From CAWDMC01 sp963803295 (GTDB lineage Bacteria; Acidobacteriota; Terriglobia; UBA7540): DNA of 64,000 bases. The notes under the pieces were generated by a model. The model did no database searches, was not told the DNA's origin, and saw only the letters and a program-made list of their open reading frames with translations. Below are positions 35,076 through 44,028 of the stretch, one piece after another; position 1 is the first letter of the stretch, and every line of letters begins with the position of its first letter. A program made the translations under genes and the position numbers. The stretch lies in the NCBI GenBank assembly GCA_963803295.1, contig CAWDMC010000010.1:434001-498000 (forward strand), given 5' to 3'.

Positions 35076-37493
35076 ATGTCAACCTCTGCCCCCATTCCGA
35101 AGGGCCGCCAGTCTTGGCTGCCCGCCGGCCGGCGCCGCTCCGAGCTACTGGGTTTCCTTCTGGGCGTGCTCGGCCTCCTGGTTCTGCTCAGCTTGATTTC
35201 TTATCGGACCCTGGACCCCTCCTTTAACAGCGATTCCGCCAGCACCTCGCACAACTGGATAGGTCTCTGGGGTTCCTATAGCGCCGACGCTTTCTTCCAG
35301 GTGTTCGGATGGGCTGCCTTCCTGTTGCCCGTCGTTCTCTTCGTGATCGGGATGAGCTGGCTCCTCGACCGTAAATTTGAAGCGCCCGCCACCAAAGCGA
35401 TCGGCGCCGCCTTGTTGATGGGGTCCTTCTCCGCTCTGCTGCAGATTATTCCGGAGACTCCGCGCATCCGCGGCATTCTGGCTTCCGGGGCCATCACCCA
35501 CGCCTCGCCCAGCGGCAGCGGTCTCATCGGATTCATCCTCGCGGTCGGCTTGGTACGCACCTTCAACCCCGTGGGAGCGGCGATCGTGACCGGAGCGGTT
35601 TTCCTAAGCTCGTTATTCCTGGTAACCCGGTTCTCCTTTAGCTCCGCCGGAGCATTTCTGAAAGCACGATTCTCTTTCATTGGCGTTCGCTGGACCTCCT
35701 GGCACGAGAAGCGGGAGCGGGAGCGCCTTCGCAGGCAAGTGGAGATCGCCAAAGTTTCCGGCAAGCCGCCCGTGGTGCAGAACGCGTCTTCCCGCGCCTC
35801 TGTCCCGATTTCCAAAGCCCGGCCGCAACCCAAGGAACTGTTGCCGGGAGCGGCTCCGGGTTCGGACAAGGACGATTTTGAGCCGGTCGAGCCTGGTCCC
35901 GATCCCATTCCTTCGCCCGGCGACGTCGACCCGGAGGTCGTTAGGCACTCGAAGCTTTCCGTCGTTCGTGGGGGAAAGGGCCAAGCCGCGGAAACCCCGG
36001 AGCCGAAGATCACCGCAGGGTATAAGCTGCCCTCCGTCACCCTGCTGCGTCCGCCCGAAGGTCAGCAGGGCATTGACGAGAGCGATCTCAAGGACCGCGC
36101 CCGCAGCCTCATTGAAAAGTTCGCTGAATTCGGCGTGGAGGGCAGTATCACCCAGATCCACCCGGGCCCGGTGGTTACCACCTTCGAGTTCAAACCCGAA
36201 GCTGGCATCAAGTACAGCCGCATTACCAGCCTGGTTGACGATCTTTGCTTGGCCATGAAGGCTGAGTCCATCCTGATCGAGCGCATCGCTGGCAAGTCCA
36301 CCGTGGGCATTGAAGTGCCCAACCTGCGCCGCGATATCATCCATCTGCGTGAACTGGTGGAATCGAGCGAATTCTCGGGGTCTGCCTCGAAACTCACCGT
36401 CTGCCTGGGCAAGGATATTACCGGCAAGATCAAGGTGGCCGATCTCGCGGGCATGCCCCACCTCATGATCGCCGGCTCGACTGGCTCAGGCAAAAGCGTG
36501 GCGATGAATTCGCTGATCGTATCTATTCTTTACAAATCCACCCCGGACGAAGTGAAGCTGATTCTGATTGATCCCAAGCGCCTGGAGATGAGCTTGTACG
36601 ACGGCGTCCCGCATCTGTTCACGCCTATCGTCACCGAGCCCAAGCTGGCCGCTAATGTCCTGCGGCGCGCCACGTTCGAAATGGAGGAGCGCCTAAAGAA
36701 GCTGGCGCAACAAGGCGTCCGCAACATCGACCAGTACAACCGTCTGTTCGAGCCGGAATCGACACCCAACCTGTTTCCCAGCGGAGGCCAGCAACCCGAG
36801 GGCCCGCTGCCCTACATCGTGATCGTCATTGACGAGCTGGCTGACTTGATGATGGTCGAACCGCAGGGCGTCGAGGAATCCATCACCCGGCTTGCCCAGA
36901 TGGCGCGCGCCGTGGGCATCCACCTGATGCTCGCAACCCAGCGCCCCTCGGTTGACGTCATCACCGGACTCATCAAGGCCAACATGCCGTCACGCGTGTC
37001 CTTCCGCGTCGCCTCCAAGGTGGACTCGCGCACCATCCTCGATTCGAACGGCGCCGAAGCCCTGCTCGGACGCGGCGACATGCTGTTTATGCCTCCCGCG
37101 AGCTCTCGCTTGCTCCGCCTCCACGGCGCCCTAGTTACCGAAGCCGAAATCAACAAGGTCGTGGCTTGGTGGAAGGCGCAGTCGCAGCCCGAGTACAACG
37201 AGGAATTCCTTAAGCCTGTCAGCAAGGATAGCGATGACGAGGTGGACCAAGGCGATGAAGAATCCATGGAACTCGACGAGGTCTACGAAGAAGCCGTCCG
37301 CCTCGTGGTGGAATCCGGCAAGGCCTCGACCTCTTTGCTGCAGCGCCGCCTGCGGCTGGGGTACGGCCGCGCTGCCCGCCTGCTCGACCTGATGCAAAAA
37401 GACGGTATTATCAGCGCTCCTGATGGAGCGCGTCCCCGCGAAGTGCTAAAGAAACCGGATTGGCTGCACGAGATCGATGAATCGATCAGGTAG
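35076..37493 (+). CDS. ftsK: DNA translocase
   Basis: FtsK (SpoIIIE family) anchors at the division septum and pumps chromosomal DNA so that the terminus separates. The 805-residue protein has about four N-terminal membrane helices (residues ~25-190), a Pro-rich linker, then the motor: P-loop IAGSTGSGKSVAMNSLIV near residue 465 and Walker B YIVIVIDELADLMM. The C-terminal gamma winged helix (YEEAVRLVVESGKASTSLLQ, GRAARLLDLMQKDGIISAPD) reads KOPS polarity sites. AGGAGG lies 7 bases before the ATG. It follows the structured leader. Confidence 0.96.
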   Translation: MSTSAPIPKGRQSWLPAGRRRSELLGFLLGVLGLLVLLSLISYRTLDPSFNSDSASTSHNWIGLWGSYSADAFFQVFGWAAFLLPVVLFVIGMSWLLDRKFEAPATKAIGAALLMGSFSALLQIIPETPRIRGILASGAITHASPSGSGLIGFILAVGLVRTFNPVGAAIVTGAVFLSSLFLVTRFSFSSAGAFLKARFSFIGVRWTSWHEKRERERLRRQVEIAKVSGKPPVVQNASSRASVPISKARPQPKELLPGAAPGSDKDDFEPVEPGPDPIPSPGDVDPEVVRHSKLSVVRGGKGQAAETPEPKITAGYKLPSVTLLRPPEGQQGIDESDLKDRARSLIEKFAEFGVEGSITQIHPGPVVTTFEFKPEAGIKYSRITSLVDDLCLAMKAESILIERIAGKSTVGIEVPNLRRDIIHLRELVESSEFSGSASKLTVCLGKDITGKIKVADLAGMPHLMIAGSTGSGKSVAMNSLIVSILYKSTPDEVKLILIDPKRLEMSLYDGVPHLFTPIVTEPKLAANVLRRATFEMEERLKKLAQQGVRNIDQYNRLFEPESTPNLFPSGGQQPEGPLPYIVIVIDELADLMMVEPQGVEESITRLAQMARAVGIHLMLATQRPSVDVITGLIKANMPSRVSFRVASKVDSRTILDSNGAEALLGRGDMLFMPPASSRLLRLHGALVTEAEINKVVAWWKAQSQPEYNEEFLKPVSKDSDDEVDQGDEESMELDEVYEEAVRLVVESGKASTSLLQRRLRLGYGRAARLLDLMQKDGIISAPDGARPREVLKKPDWLHEIDESIR

Positions 37494-37675
37494 AGCAGAA
37501 GCCGGAACGTAGTGCGCAGCCCGAATTCCGCCCTCTGCTTCCTTCGAAGTCCACAGCCTTGGTCGGCAGGACATCATAGTAATATAATCCGACTCAGGCG
37601 TGAACTTTGGTAAGCCGCCTCATGTCTTGTGAGGGGCGCGCGGCAAGTAATGCGCTTCTTTCGAGATGCGCAACT

Positions 37676-38794
37676 TCACAGGCTACCCTTGAGCCGTTTC
37701 AAATCCGCCTGCGCGGGTTGAAACCCAGGGTCCAACTTGACCGCCGTCTGGATCTCCGACAGAGCGTCGTGGGTGCGGCGTTCTCGAGGATCAAGCCAAT
37801 CCGCCAGTGAGCCGCGGCTAAGGGCGCATCTCCAGGTTCGGGCTCCTGGGATAGGTACTTGCGGAAATAGTACTCGGCCCTGGGTAGCTCCTTGCTTTCT
37901 TGCAGCAGGGCCAGTCCCGCGCGATAGTAAGGTTGAAGGGTGTCGGGTACCCTCTTCTGCGCATTCCATCAGTAGAGCGTCGAGATCTGTCCAACGACTC
38001 TGGACAGCGAAGAGTTTGGCCAGAATCGAATATGCCTCGACGCGGTCAGGCTGTAGCATGGTTGCGTCGCGAGTGTACCTCTCCACGGCGCCGGGGTCAG
38101 CCGGGAAAATGGCGGAAGAGGACGAGGATGTCGTTTTAGGGATCACCGTTTGTGGGCTGCAGGAAAAAGCCAGCGGCGGCGGTAAGCGCGTCGTAGTTCT
38201 TGGATTACTGGGCCGCTGCTTTAGCGTAATACCTGCCTGCCCCCACGCGATCCTTGGCATCGAGCGCGATGCGGGCTTGAGCCAAATCGCCTGAAACCGG
38301 ATCGATTCCAGCGATCTCCCGCCGCGATCGCCCGCGCCTTGTGCTTCCCGCCACCTATTAGGCGTGGTGCTGCAGATCGTACTCGAGCAGGTCAAAGCGC
38401 GCATCGATGTTTTGGGAGTCGAGATTCGCCGCTTTTTCTTCCTCTTCCTTAAAGCGCTTCGCCCATTTGCCTTTGCTGAAGAGGGATGCCTTCTCCGCCG
38501 TCTGGCCACAGACCTCGCCCAGCTGGACGTGGTAGTCCGCGTTGTTAGGGTCGCGCGCCGCTGCCTTTTCTGCAAGCGTCAGCCACCCTTCAAGTCCCCG
38601 TAAGCAGCCTTTAGTTGGGATAGTTGGTATTCGTCCGGGCGTCATTCGGGTTTGCTTGGTAGCCTCGCTCCACCAGAGGGCGCGCGCTTCCAATGTCCAG
38701 CTTTGATCAACGCGTCTGCTGCTGCTCGAGCCCCCTGTGTCCGACCGGCCACCACCGGGGGGATCAGCGTCGCAAGTATGGCAGCCGATTTCAC
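37676..38794 (-). pseudogene. TPR protein gene broken by several frameshifts
   Basis: Pieces of one TPR protein can be read in changing frames from a likely GTG at 38794: VKSAAILATLIPPVVAG (signal-like), ADALIKAGHWKRA, then LEGWLTLAEKAAARDPNNAD with YHVQLGEVCGQTAEKASLF, DARFDLLEYDLQ, VEAYSILAKLFAVQSRWTDL, ALLQESKELPRAEYYFRKYL and LDPGFQPAQADLKRLKGSL at the end. At least five frame changes and internal stops are needed. It lies directly after the cupin and hypothetical genes on the same strand, so it was probably the third gene of that unit. Confidence 0.75.
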
Positions 38795-38835
38795 CCGGAC
38801 GGCCGGCGCTCGATCTCGAAGCATAGGCCCTCCAC

Positions 38836-39195
38836 TTAGTCCCGGATTATGATCAGCAACATCTTGAAATTCTTTGCGGCGGTCAGCGCGTGGGGTTGGT
38901 TGGCGGGAAGAATTACCATTTGACCTTGCTTCATGCGAAAGCCCTTCCCTGAAACGGTGATCTCAGCTTCGCCTTCCAAAATATGAACGCCAACGTCGAA
39001 GGCCGAGGTATGTTCGCTCATGCCCTGGCCTTCGGAAAACGCGTAGAGGGTGAGGGTCGCCGGCCGCCCCGCGATCAGCGTGCGACTGGCCAGCGATCCC
39101 TCCTGGTAGCGGACAAGATCCGCAAGGCTAGCGGGCGAGCCCACAAGCGATTCAAGCCAGGCCGGCCTCTTGCCACTTTCCACCAATTTCGGCAT
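38836..39195 (-). CDS. cupin-domain protein
   Basis: The 119-residue protein is a single small beta-barrel. Conserved parts are EGQGMSEHTSAFDVGVHILE (cupin motif 1, with His and Asp/Glu) and GQMVILPANQPHALTAAKNF (motif 2 with P-x-x-x-PH). It probably binds a metal through these His residues. The N-terminus (SGKRPAWLESLVGSPASLAD) is less conserved. An AGGTAGG sequence precedes the ATG. The gene starts 11 bases after the upstream gene on the same strand. Confidence 0.85.
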   Translation of the reverse strand: MPKLVESGKRPAWLESLVGSPASLADLVRYQEGSLASRTLIAGRPATLTLYAFSEGQGMSEHTSAFDVGVHILEGEAEITVSGKGFRMKQGQMVILPANQPHALTAAKNFKMLLIIIRD

Positions 39196-39205
39196 CCTAC
39201 CTCGA

Positions 39206-39631
39206 TCACGGGTTACTTCGAACCATTTCCCTCGACCGCGGCACCGTGCCAGATTCCGGCCCCTCCTCCTGTGGCTCTACCGAGTGAATCCAGCTCACCA
39301 GGCGGTCCAGGGTCCAATCGCCGCGCCCAAACACGTGATCATCAAAGAGGTGAGTAATGAGATTGAACCCTGTGCTCCAGGAATTACGAGAGCACGCACA
39401 AGGGACGGGGAAATCACGCCTGAGCCAGGGCCAGAGGGAGCGGATCGTATCGCGGTTGCGAAAAAAGGCGATCGTCTTGGGCAGGCCCGAGATCACATCA
39501 ACGTAGCGGGCCTTTCCCGCTGCTTCAAGTGCCATTCCCAACGCGCAGCCCGAACCATCGTCATGGAGAATGCCCCCCGGATTCGGGGTGATCACGGCGC
39601 TGCCGAGCATGATTGCTTCACTCAGTTTCAC
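39206..39631 (-). CDS. conserved protein of unknown function
   Basis: The 141-residue protein starts VKLSEAIMLGSAVITPNPGG and includes a cysteine pair in FPVPCACSRNSW and a segment NLITHLFDDHVFGRGDWTLD followed by RLVSWIHSVEP. I recognise the general pattern (KLSEAIRLG...HLNDxHxWTREQIADWVxSVEP) from uncharacterised bacterial proteins but know no function. The GTG at 39631 follows GGAGGAAGC, a strong ribosome binding site. It lies 10 bases upstream of the cupin gene and forms an operon with it. Confidence 0.7.
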   Translation of the reverse strand: MKLSEAIMLGSAVITPNPGGILHDDGSGCALGMALEAAGKARYVDVISGLPKTIAFFRNRDTIRSLWPWLRRDFPVPCACSRNSWSTGFNLITHLFDDHVFGRGDWTLDRLVSWIHSVEPQEEGPESGTVPRSREMVRSNP

Positions 39632-39934
39632 GCTTCCTCCCAACTCCCTGAAGCCAAATCCAGAGCAATATAACATGCGATGCGTTGGTGGGCGTGAAGG
39701 GACAGTCCAAAAGCCATAAGTTTGTGCAAAAATAAAGCGCGGCGGGAGCGCGGGCGAGAGAGGAACTAGAACGGGAGTCGATTTCCCGGCGGGGTCAAAG
39801 TCGATTAAAACCCGCCATCCTTCAGGCCGACCAACATCCCAGATCGCTGAGAACTACCTGCTAATGGAAGGAATCATGGGTCACGCAGCAGAACCGCTCA
39901 CCCAGGCCGTTGTTGAGATCGAAGGGCCGTGCTA
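39632..39934. other. intergenic, no gene seen
   Basis: No reading frame with family features or a ribosome binding site is visible on either strand. A promoter for the 39206-39631 gene should lie at its left side, but none is clear. Confidence 0.4.
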
Positions 39935-40432
39935 TTACTGGACCATTTTCCGGAGCTGGTCCAGCGCGTCCTTAGCCAGAGTGTAGTCGGAGTTGATCTT
40001 GAGCGCCTGTTCGAAGTGTTTTCGCGCCTGGATGTACAGTTCCTTGGCTCGATAGACGCGGCCGAGATTGTAGTGTGGATAATGGTAAGACTCGTAGCGA
40101 TGTGATTGCAGGGCCCGCTCCAACCAGGGGATGGCGGCGTCGAAATCACCTTTTTCGATCAGATAGGCGCCAATATCGTTGTAGGGATTGCCGAACTCAG
40201 GGTCAATCTGGATCGCCTTCTTGCACTGCGCAATGGCTTCCTCGATTCGCCCCTGAAAATGATAGGTCCAGCCGAGATAAGTGTAGGCTTCGGCCGTTGG
40301 GTGCAGGTCCAGCGAGCGTTTGTAAAGCTCAACTGCCATCTCGTACTCGCCACCCATCTGATACTGGTAGGCCTCCTTCAGCAGTTCCCACGCGGATTGT
40401 AGCTCTTCGCCGCTCATCTCAGACTTTAGCAT
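39935..40432 (-). CDS. tetratricopeptide-repeat protein
   Basis: The protein is about 165 residues, made almost wholly of TPR units: AYQYQMGGEYEMAVELYKRS, YLGWTYHFQGRIEEAIAQCK, DIGAYLIEKGDFDAAIPWLE and NLGRVYRAKELYIQARKHFE. It should be a soluble binding scaffold. Several in-frame ATGs exist (40480 by longer reading, 40450, 40432, 40417); none has a strong ribosome binding site, and I chose 40432 after GTGAG. Confidence 0.8.
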   Translation of the reverse strand: MLKSEMSGEELQSAWELLKEAYQYQMGGEYEMAVELYKRSLDLHPTAEAYTYLGWTYHFQGRIEEAIAQCKKAIQIDPEFGNPYNDIGAYLIEKGDFDAAIPWLERALQSHRYESYHYPHYNLGRVYRAKELYIQARKHFEQALKINSDYTLAKDALDQLRKMVQ

Positions 40433-40697
40433 CTCACTTGTTGGTAGCATAGGCGATCTGGAACCCGCAATCAACAGCAACCGCTAAAGGCGTTGAGAGC
40501 ACTTGAAATCCTGCAATCAATTCCTGCGCTATTCCGGTTGCGCAGCCAGATGGCGCCTGCGATAATGGCCATCCAGCTTTCCATGGGACCGAGTAAGACG
40601 AGGAGCCTCATAGTAACGGCTGTGGCCGGTACCCGATCAAGATGGAGTGATCAGGCCGGGAACTAGCGCCGGTCCTGTCTTGCGGGACGCTCTTTCT

Positions 40698-41945
40698 ATG
40701 CCTGAACAGCGATGGTTCCGCATCATTACGGTCGCGTTCATCATGTATACGATCGCCTTCATCGATCGTACCAACATCTCTTTGGCAATCCCTTCGATGA
40801 GCCGCGATCTGCACATGGACCCGGCACAAGCGGGCGGTGCCGCGGGGGTCTTCTTCTGGGGTTACATTGTGTTGCAGATTCCCGGCGGATATCTCGCCAG
40901 CCGCTGGAGCGCCAAGAATTTTGTGAGCATTTTGCTGGTGGCGTGGGGACTCTGCTCGGTAGCGACCGGATTCGTGCACACCTGGCGCGAATTCTGGTGG
41001 ATGCGCCTTTTGCTGGGTGTGGCCGAAGGCGGCGTCTGGCCGGCCGTGCTTGTCCTGCTCGCCCACTGGTTTCCGCGCGCCGAACGGGCCCGCGCCAACG
41101 CCTACTGGATGCTTTGCCTGCCCATTGCCGTGATCGTCTCTTCACCCCTTTCCGGATGGATTCTGGCGCACTGGAACTGGCGCGTGCTGCTAATCTCGGA
41201 AGGCCTTTTGCCGTTCGTTTGGCTGGTCATCTGGCTCACTCAGATTGTGGATCATCCGCGCGAGGCCGGCTGGATCTCCTCCGACGAGCTTGATTACCTC
41301 GAGACCACGCTGCGGCAGGAATCCAACCAGTTCCAAAGCGCCTCAAAAGCTTCTATCCTCGAGGCCCTGCTCCATCCGCAGGTGCTTCTACTCGTTGTCA
41401 TCTATTTCCTGATCAACTGCGGAAACTACGGGTACCTGTTTTGGCTGCCCAGCGCGCTCCAGGCCTCCCAGAAGATGAGCAATCAGTTGGTGGGCGTGCT
41501 ACAGGCGATACCCTACCTACTAACGGCCGTCGGTATGGTCGCGTTCTCGCGTCACTCCGACCGGGATCGCGAGCGCCGGGGACACGTTGCGGTGGCGCTT
41601 GCTTTGGGTGGCGCTTTGCTTGTGGCGAGCGTGATTCTAAGTACCCGCTCACCTCTGCTCTCCTTCATCTGCATCTGCCTGGTGGGGGCGGGTTCCTACG
41701 GCGGACACGGGCCGTTCTGGTGTATCCCCACCGAGACCCTTCCACCCGAGGTCGCCGGCTCCGCCATGGGACTCATTAACGCGCTGGGCAATCTGGGTGG
41801 ATACTTCGGACCCAAAGCCGTGGGCGTGATCGACAAGCACACCGGCAGTTTTGTTTATGCCTTTGGATCCCTGGGTGCAGCTTTACTTCTGGCCGCGTTC
41901 ATCTGCAGATTCCTGAAAGATACCCGTCAGCAGCCAACATGTTAA
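40698..41945 (+). CDS. MFS transporter, anion:cation symporter type
   Basis: The 415-residue protein has 12 expected membrane helices. It resembles the ACS family of the major facilitator superfamily (organic acid and sugar acid uptake). Signatures are FIMYTIAFIDRTNISLAIPS at helix 1, FFWGYIVLQIPGGYLASRW with the loop 2-3 region, and RLLLGVAEGGVWPAVLVLLA at helix 4. In the C half, GYLFWLPSALQASQKMSNQL and WCIPTETLPPEVAGSAMGLI fit as well. The substrate is not known. The ATG at 40698 starts just before helix 1; an earlier frame opening adds an unlikely tail. Confidence 0.9.
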   Translation: MPEQRWFRIITVAFIMYTIAFIDRTNISLAIPSMSRDLHMDPAQAGGAAGVFFWGYIVLQIPGGYLASRWSAKNFVSILLVAWGLCSVATGFVHTWREFWWMRLLLGVAEGGVWPAVLVLLAHWFPRAERARANAYWMLCLPIAVIVSSPLSGWILAHWNWRVLLISEGLLPFVWLVIWLTQIVDHPREAGWISSDELDYLETTLRQESNQFQSASKASILEALLHPQVLLLVVIYFLINCGNYGYLFWLPSALQASQKMSNQLVGVLQAIPYLLTAVGMVAFSRHSDRDRERRGHVAVALALGGALLVASVILSTRSPLLSFICICLVGAGSYGGHGPFWCIPTETLPPEVAGSAMGLINALGNLGGYFGPKAVGVIDKHTGSFVYAFGSLGAALLLAAFICRFLKDTRQQPTC

Positions 41946-42031
41946 TCAAGTTGTGCCTTAATCCTGATTTCTCACGACGACTTAGGCCTGGCAAGGAACC
42001 TGCGGCCCGCTTTGGCAGCATTAATTAATAT

Positions 42032-42310
42032 TGGGATCGCCTTGTCCACCATGCGCGGGAATTCAACAAAAGCCTGGAATACCTGCACCGCAATCCGGTG
42101 CGCAAAGGGCTGGTGAAGCGGCCGGAAGATTGGCGTTGGTCGAGTTACAAGAACTTTGGGTTGGACAAGACAATGGTGGCAGCATGTCCCCTTCAGATCC
42201 GATTATATATGCTTGCCATGGGGCTATCGCGGCTGAGAAAAGCCCACGGTCAGAAAATCACTGACGGTGGCTACCGGCCCGCTTCAACAATGGGGGCAGA
42301 CCACTTATGA
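42032..42310 (+). pseudogene. REP-associated tyrosine transposase, C-terminal fragment
   Basis: The frame reads WDRLVHHAREFNKSLEYLHR, NPVRKGLVKRPEDWRWSSYK and NFGLDK. That is the conserved C-terminal end of RAYT (TnpA-REP, Y1) proteins. The catalytic HUH and Tyr parts are missing upstream, where the frame meets a stop. The fragment runs into the start of the broken DUF1801 gene. Confidence 0.8.
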
Positions 42311-42695
42311 AAGAAACAAGGAAAGAAACGATTCTCAGGCAACGAAAGCCCGGCCCGCGCGCGAAGAAGGCGGACGGGGAAAGCGCCGTGCTCGCGCAGA
42401 TCGCCGCGATGCCGGGACCGGATCGCGCCATATGCGAGCGGCTCCATGCCATCATCAAAGCCAACGCGCCGCCCCTATCGCCGAGGGCTCTGGTACGGAA
42501 TGCCCGCATATGCCAAGGACGGCAAGATCGTCTTCCAAAGCGCGCAGAGATTCAAGACGAGGTACGCGACGTTGGGTTTCATGCATGGGGCGAGCCTCGA
42601 CGAAGGCGCCATGTGGCCGGCCGCCTTCGCTGAAGGAGTTGACTGCCGCCGAAGAGGCGAAGATCGGCGCGCTCGTGAAGAAAGCGGCGAGCTGA
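42307..42695 (+). pseudogene. DUF1801 (YdhG-like) protein gene with two frameshifts
   Basis: Three frames together give one protein of about 125 residues. Frame one, from ATG 42307, reads VLAQIAAMPGPDRAICERLH. Frame two continues LWYGMPAYAKDGKIVFQSAQ, then RFKTRYATLGFMHGASLDEG. Frame three ends LKELTAAEEAKIGALVKKAA at 42695. This is the YdhG/DUF1801 fold. Frame changes fall near 42480 and 42625. It may be decayed or affected by sequence errors. Confidence 0.75.
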
Positions 42696-42760
42696 GGACA
42701 GAGGTTCAGGCACCCATTCTCTCTTTCGGCGAGATGGCATTCCCTCGGTTTTATGCCGCC

Positions 42761-42905
42761 CTATATGTACAGAGCGACTCTTAATGCGTGCGACAGGCGC
42801 AAGAGCTTCTCGGGCGAGAGGCTACCGACGAAGTCGGTAAGCCTGCTCTTGGGGATGCTGACCAGCCCGTCCGAGGCAAATCCAGCTCGGATGTTTGAAT
42901 CCCTC
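42761..42905 (-). pseudogene. MazF/PemK-like toxin, C-terminal fragment
   Basis: On the minus strand the DNA reads ASDGLVSIPKSRLTDFVGSL, then SPEKLLRLSHALRVALYI and stop at 42761. This fits the end of MazF-type toxins (DSxVxxxxLxTLxxxRLxxxxGxLSxExLxxVDxALRLAL). The N-terminal two thirds with the RNase core are missing. The adjacent upstream gene is a truncated antitoxin-like frame, so this is a deleted toxin-antitoxin pair. Confidence 0.6.
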
Positions 42906-42913
42906 TTCCGGCG

Positions 42914-43015
42914 TCAATAACCGCCGACCGTGACCGCTTTTTCCCCGGCCGCCCGGTCGATGCCTCGAACCACTTCGCGGGATAGGGTGAGCGAGGTTTT
43001 CATTTTCGTTTTCAT
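42914..43015 (-). pseudogene. MazE/ribbon-helix-helix antitoxin, N-terminal part
   Basis: From ATG 43015 the frame reads MKTKMKTSLTLSREVVRGID, then RAAGEKAVTVGGY and stops at 42914, 33 residues in all. The KTSLTLSxxVVxxIDRxAG pattern is that of CopG-type antitoxin DNA-binding ends. A full antitoxin would be about twice as long. The frame appears joined to toxin tail sequence by a deletion. Confidence 0.55.
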
Positions 43016-43223
43016 ACTACCATCATTTAGACTACCTTTGGAAAACCTATACTACCTTTGGAAAACCGAAGAACCAGACAGGAGACACCATTCCCGTGGT
43101 TTTTATCACCAACCGAAGAGCTTCGGCACCTGCCTCACACGCCAAGCAGTTCGGCGTCGAGGCCCCGACCTGGCTGCCGAAGGAGGCGCCCGGTAGGGGA
43201 TTACGCCTACTCAAGGATTTGGC

Positions 43224-43367
43224 TCACGCTACTCTTCGCACAAAATGAAGGATGAGAGATATCAGGGCCAAGACCAACAGAACGTGGATAAGAGCACCCG
43301 CCACATGGAACATGGTAAAGCCGCACAGCCACGCTACCAGCAAGATGACAAAGGCAACGAGAAACAT
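43224..43367 (-). CDS. small two-helix membrane protein (Lmo0937/DUF5670-like)
   Basis: A 47-residue frame reads MFLVAFVILLVAWLCGFTMF, then HVAGALIHVLLVLALISLIL and a basic end HFVRRVA. Two hydrophobic helices around a GG-like turn and the IHVLLV motif match the short Lmo0937/DUF5670 membrane proteins found near stress genes. AAGGAGGACGTC directly before the ATG is one of the strongest ribosome binding sites in the window, which supports a real gene. Function is unknown. Confidence 0.8.
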   Translation of the reverse strand: MFLVAFVILLVAWLCGFTMFHVAGALIHVLLVLALISLILHFVRRVA

Positions 43368-44028
43368 GACGTCCTCCTTGGGTTTAACACGCTATAGGTT
43401 GACCCTCGACCGCTCTCGCTCTCTGAACCGACAATAATCGGTAGCGGCGAAATCCCTCGCCCCGTCGGGAGTAAACAGTGGCCCCGGGCTAATTGTCCCC
43501 GCAGAAGGCTCAGTATGGATTTGCACCCCCGGTTCCCTCAATCGGGTGGAATCCCTAAATGGCTGGGAAAGTTGTCGCAGGGTCTCGCAACGGAGTCGAG
43601 CGACCGGGCGTGTTACTTAATCATCTCCAGCTCTTAGGCTGAGGAGTATTTCCCGGCAGTAACCGAGCTAAACTTCACGCTCCTTAGGTCGGTGTACGTT
43701 TCCCGTCGATCGTCAGATAACTCACGCAGGCCCGATTCAGAAAACCCAGCGCAAGAAGAGAGTCGTGGCGGGGTGTCCAGGATTGAAATCGAGGGCATCG
43801 AACCAATGGGAACGGCGGGGCGGTTTAGTCCGCAGAAGGCAGTACATCGGAAGCGTTTTGCTTCCGTGTTCTTGGCACAACCTTGCCGGCGCGGGCGTGG
43901 AAATTCGCGTTAGAGAAGGGCGGTACGGCCGGAGAGTCTTTCTGTGGCAGCGCTTGCCCAGGGCCCAAACCGCATTCCTTTTTGCGTCGTGCAAAGCAGT
44001 TAGCCAAATGCATTGGAGGGTTATCCAC
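43368..44028. other. intergenic, about 660 bases
   Basis: I see no gene with family features or a good ribosome binding site. The frame of the downstream AsmA-like gene is open back to 43765, but the extra residues are Arg/Gly/Trp-rich and unlike a signal or membrane anchor, so I regard that part as untranslated. Confidence 0.4.
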
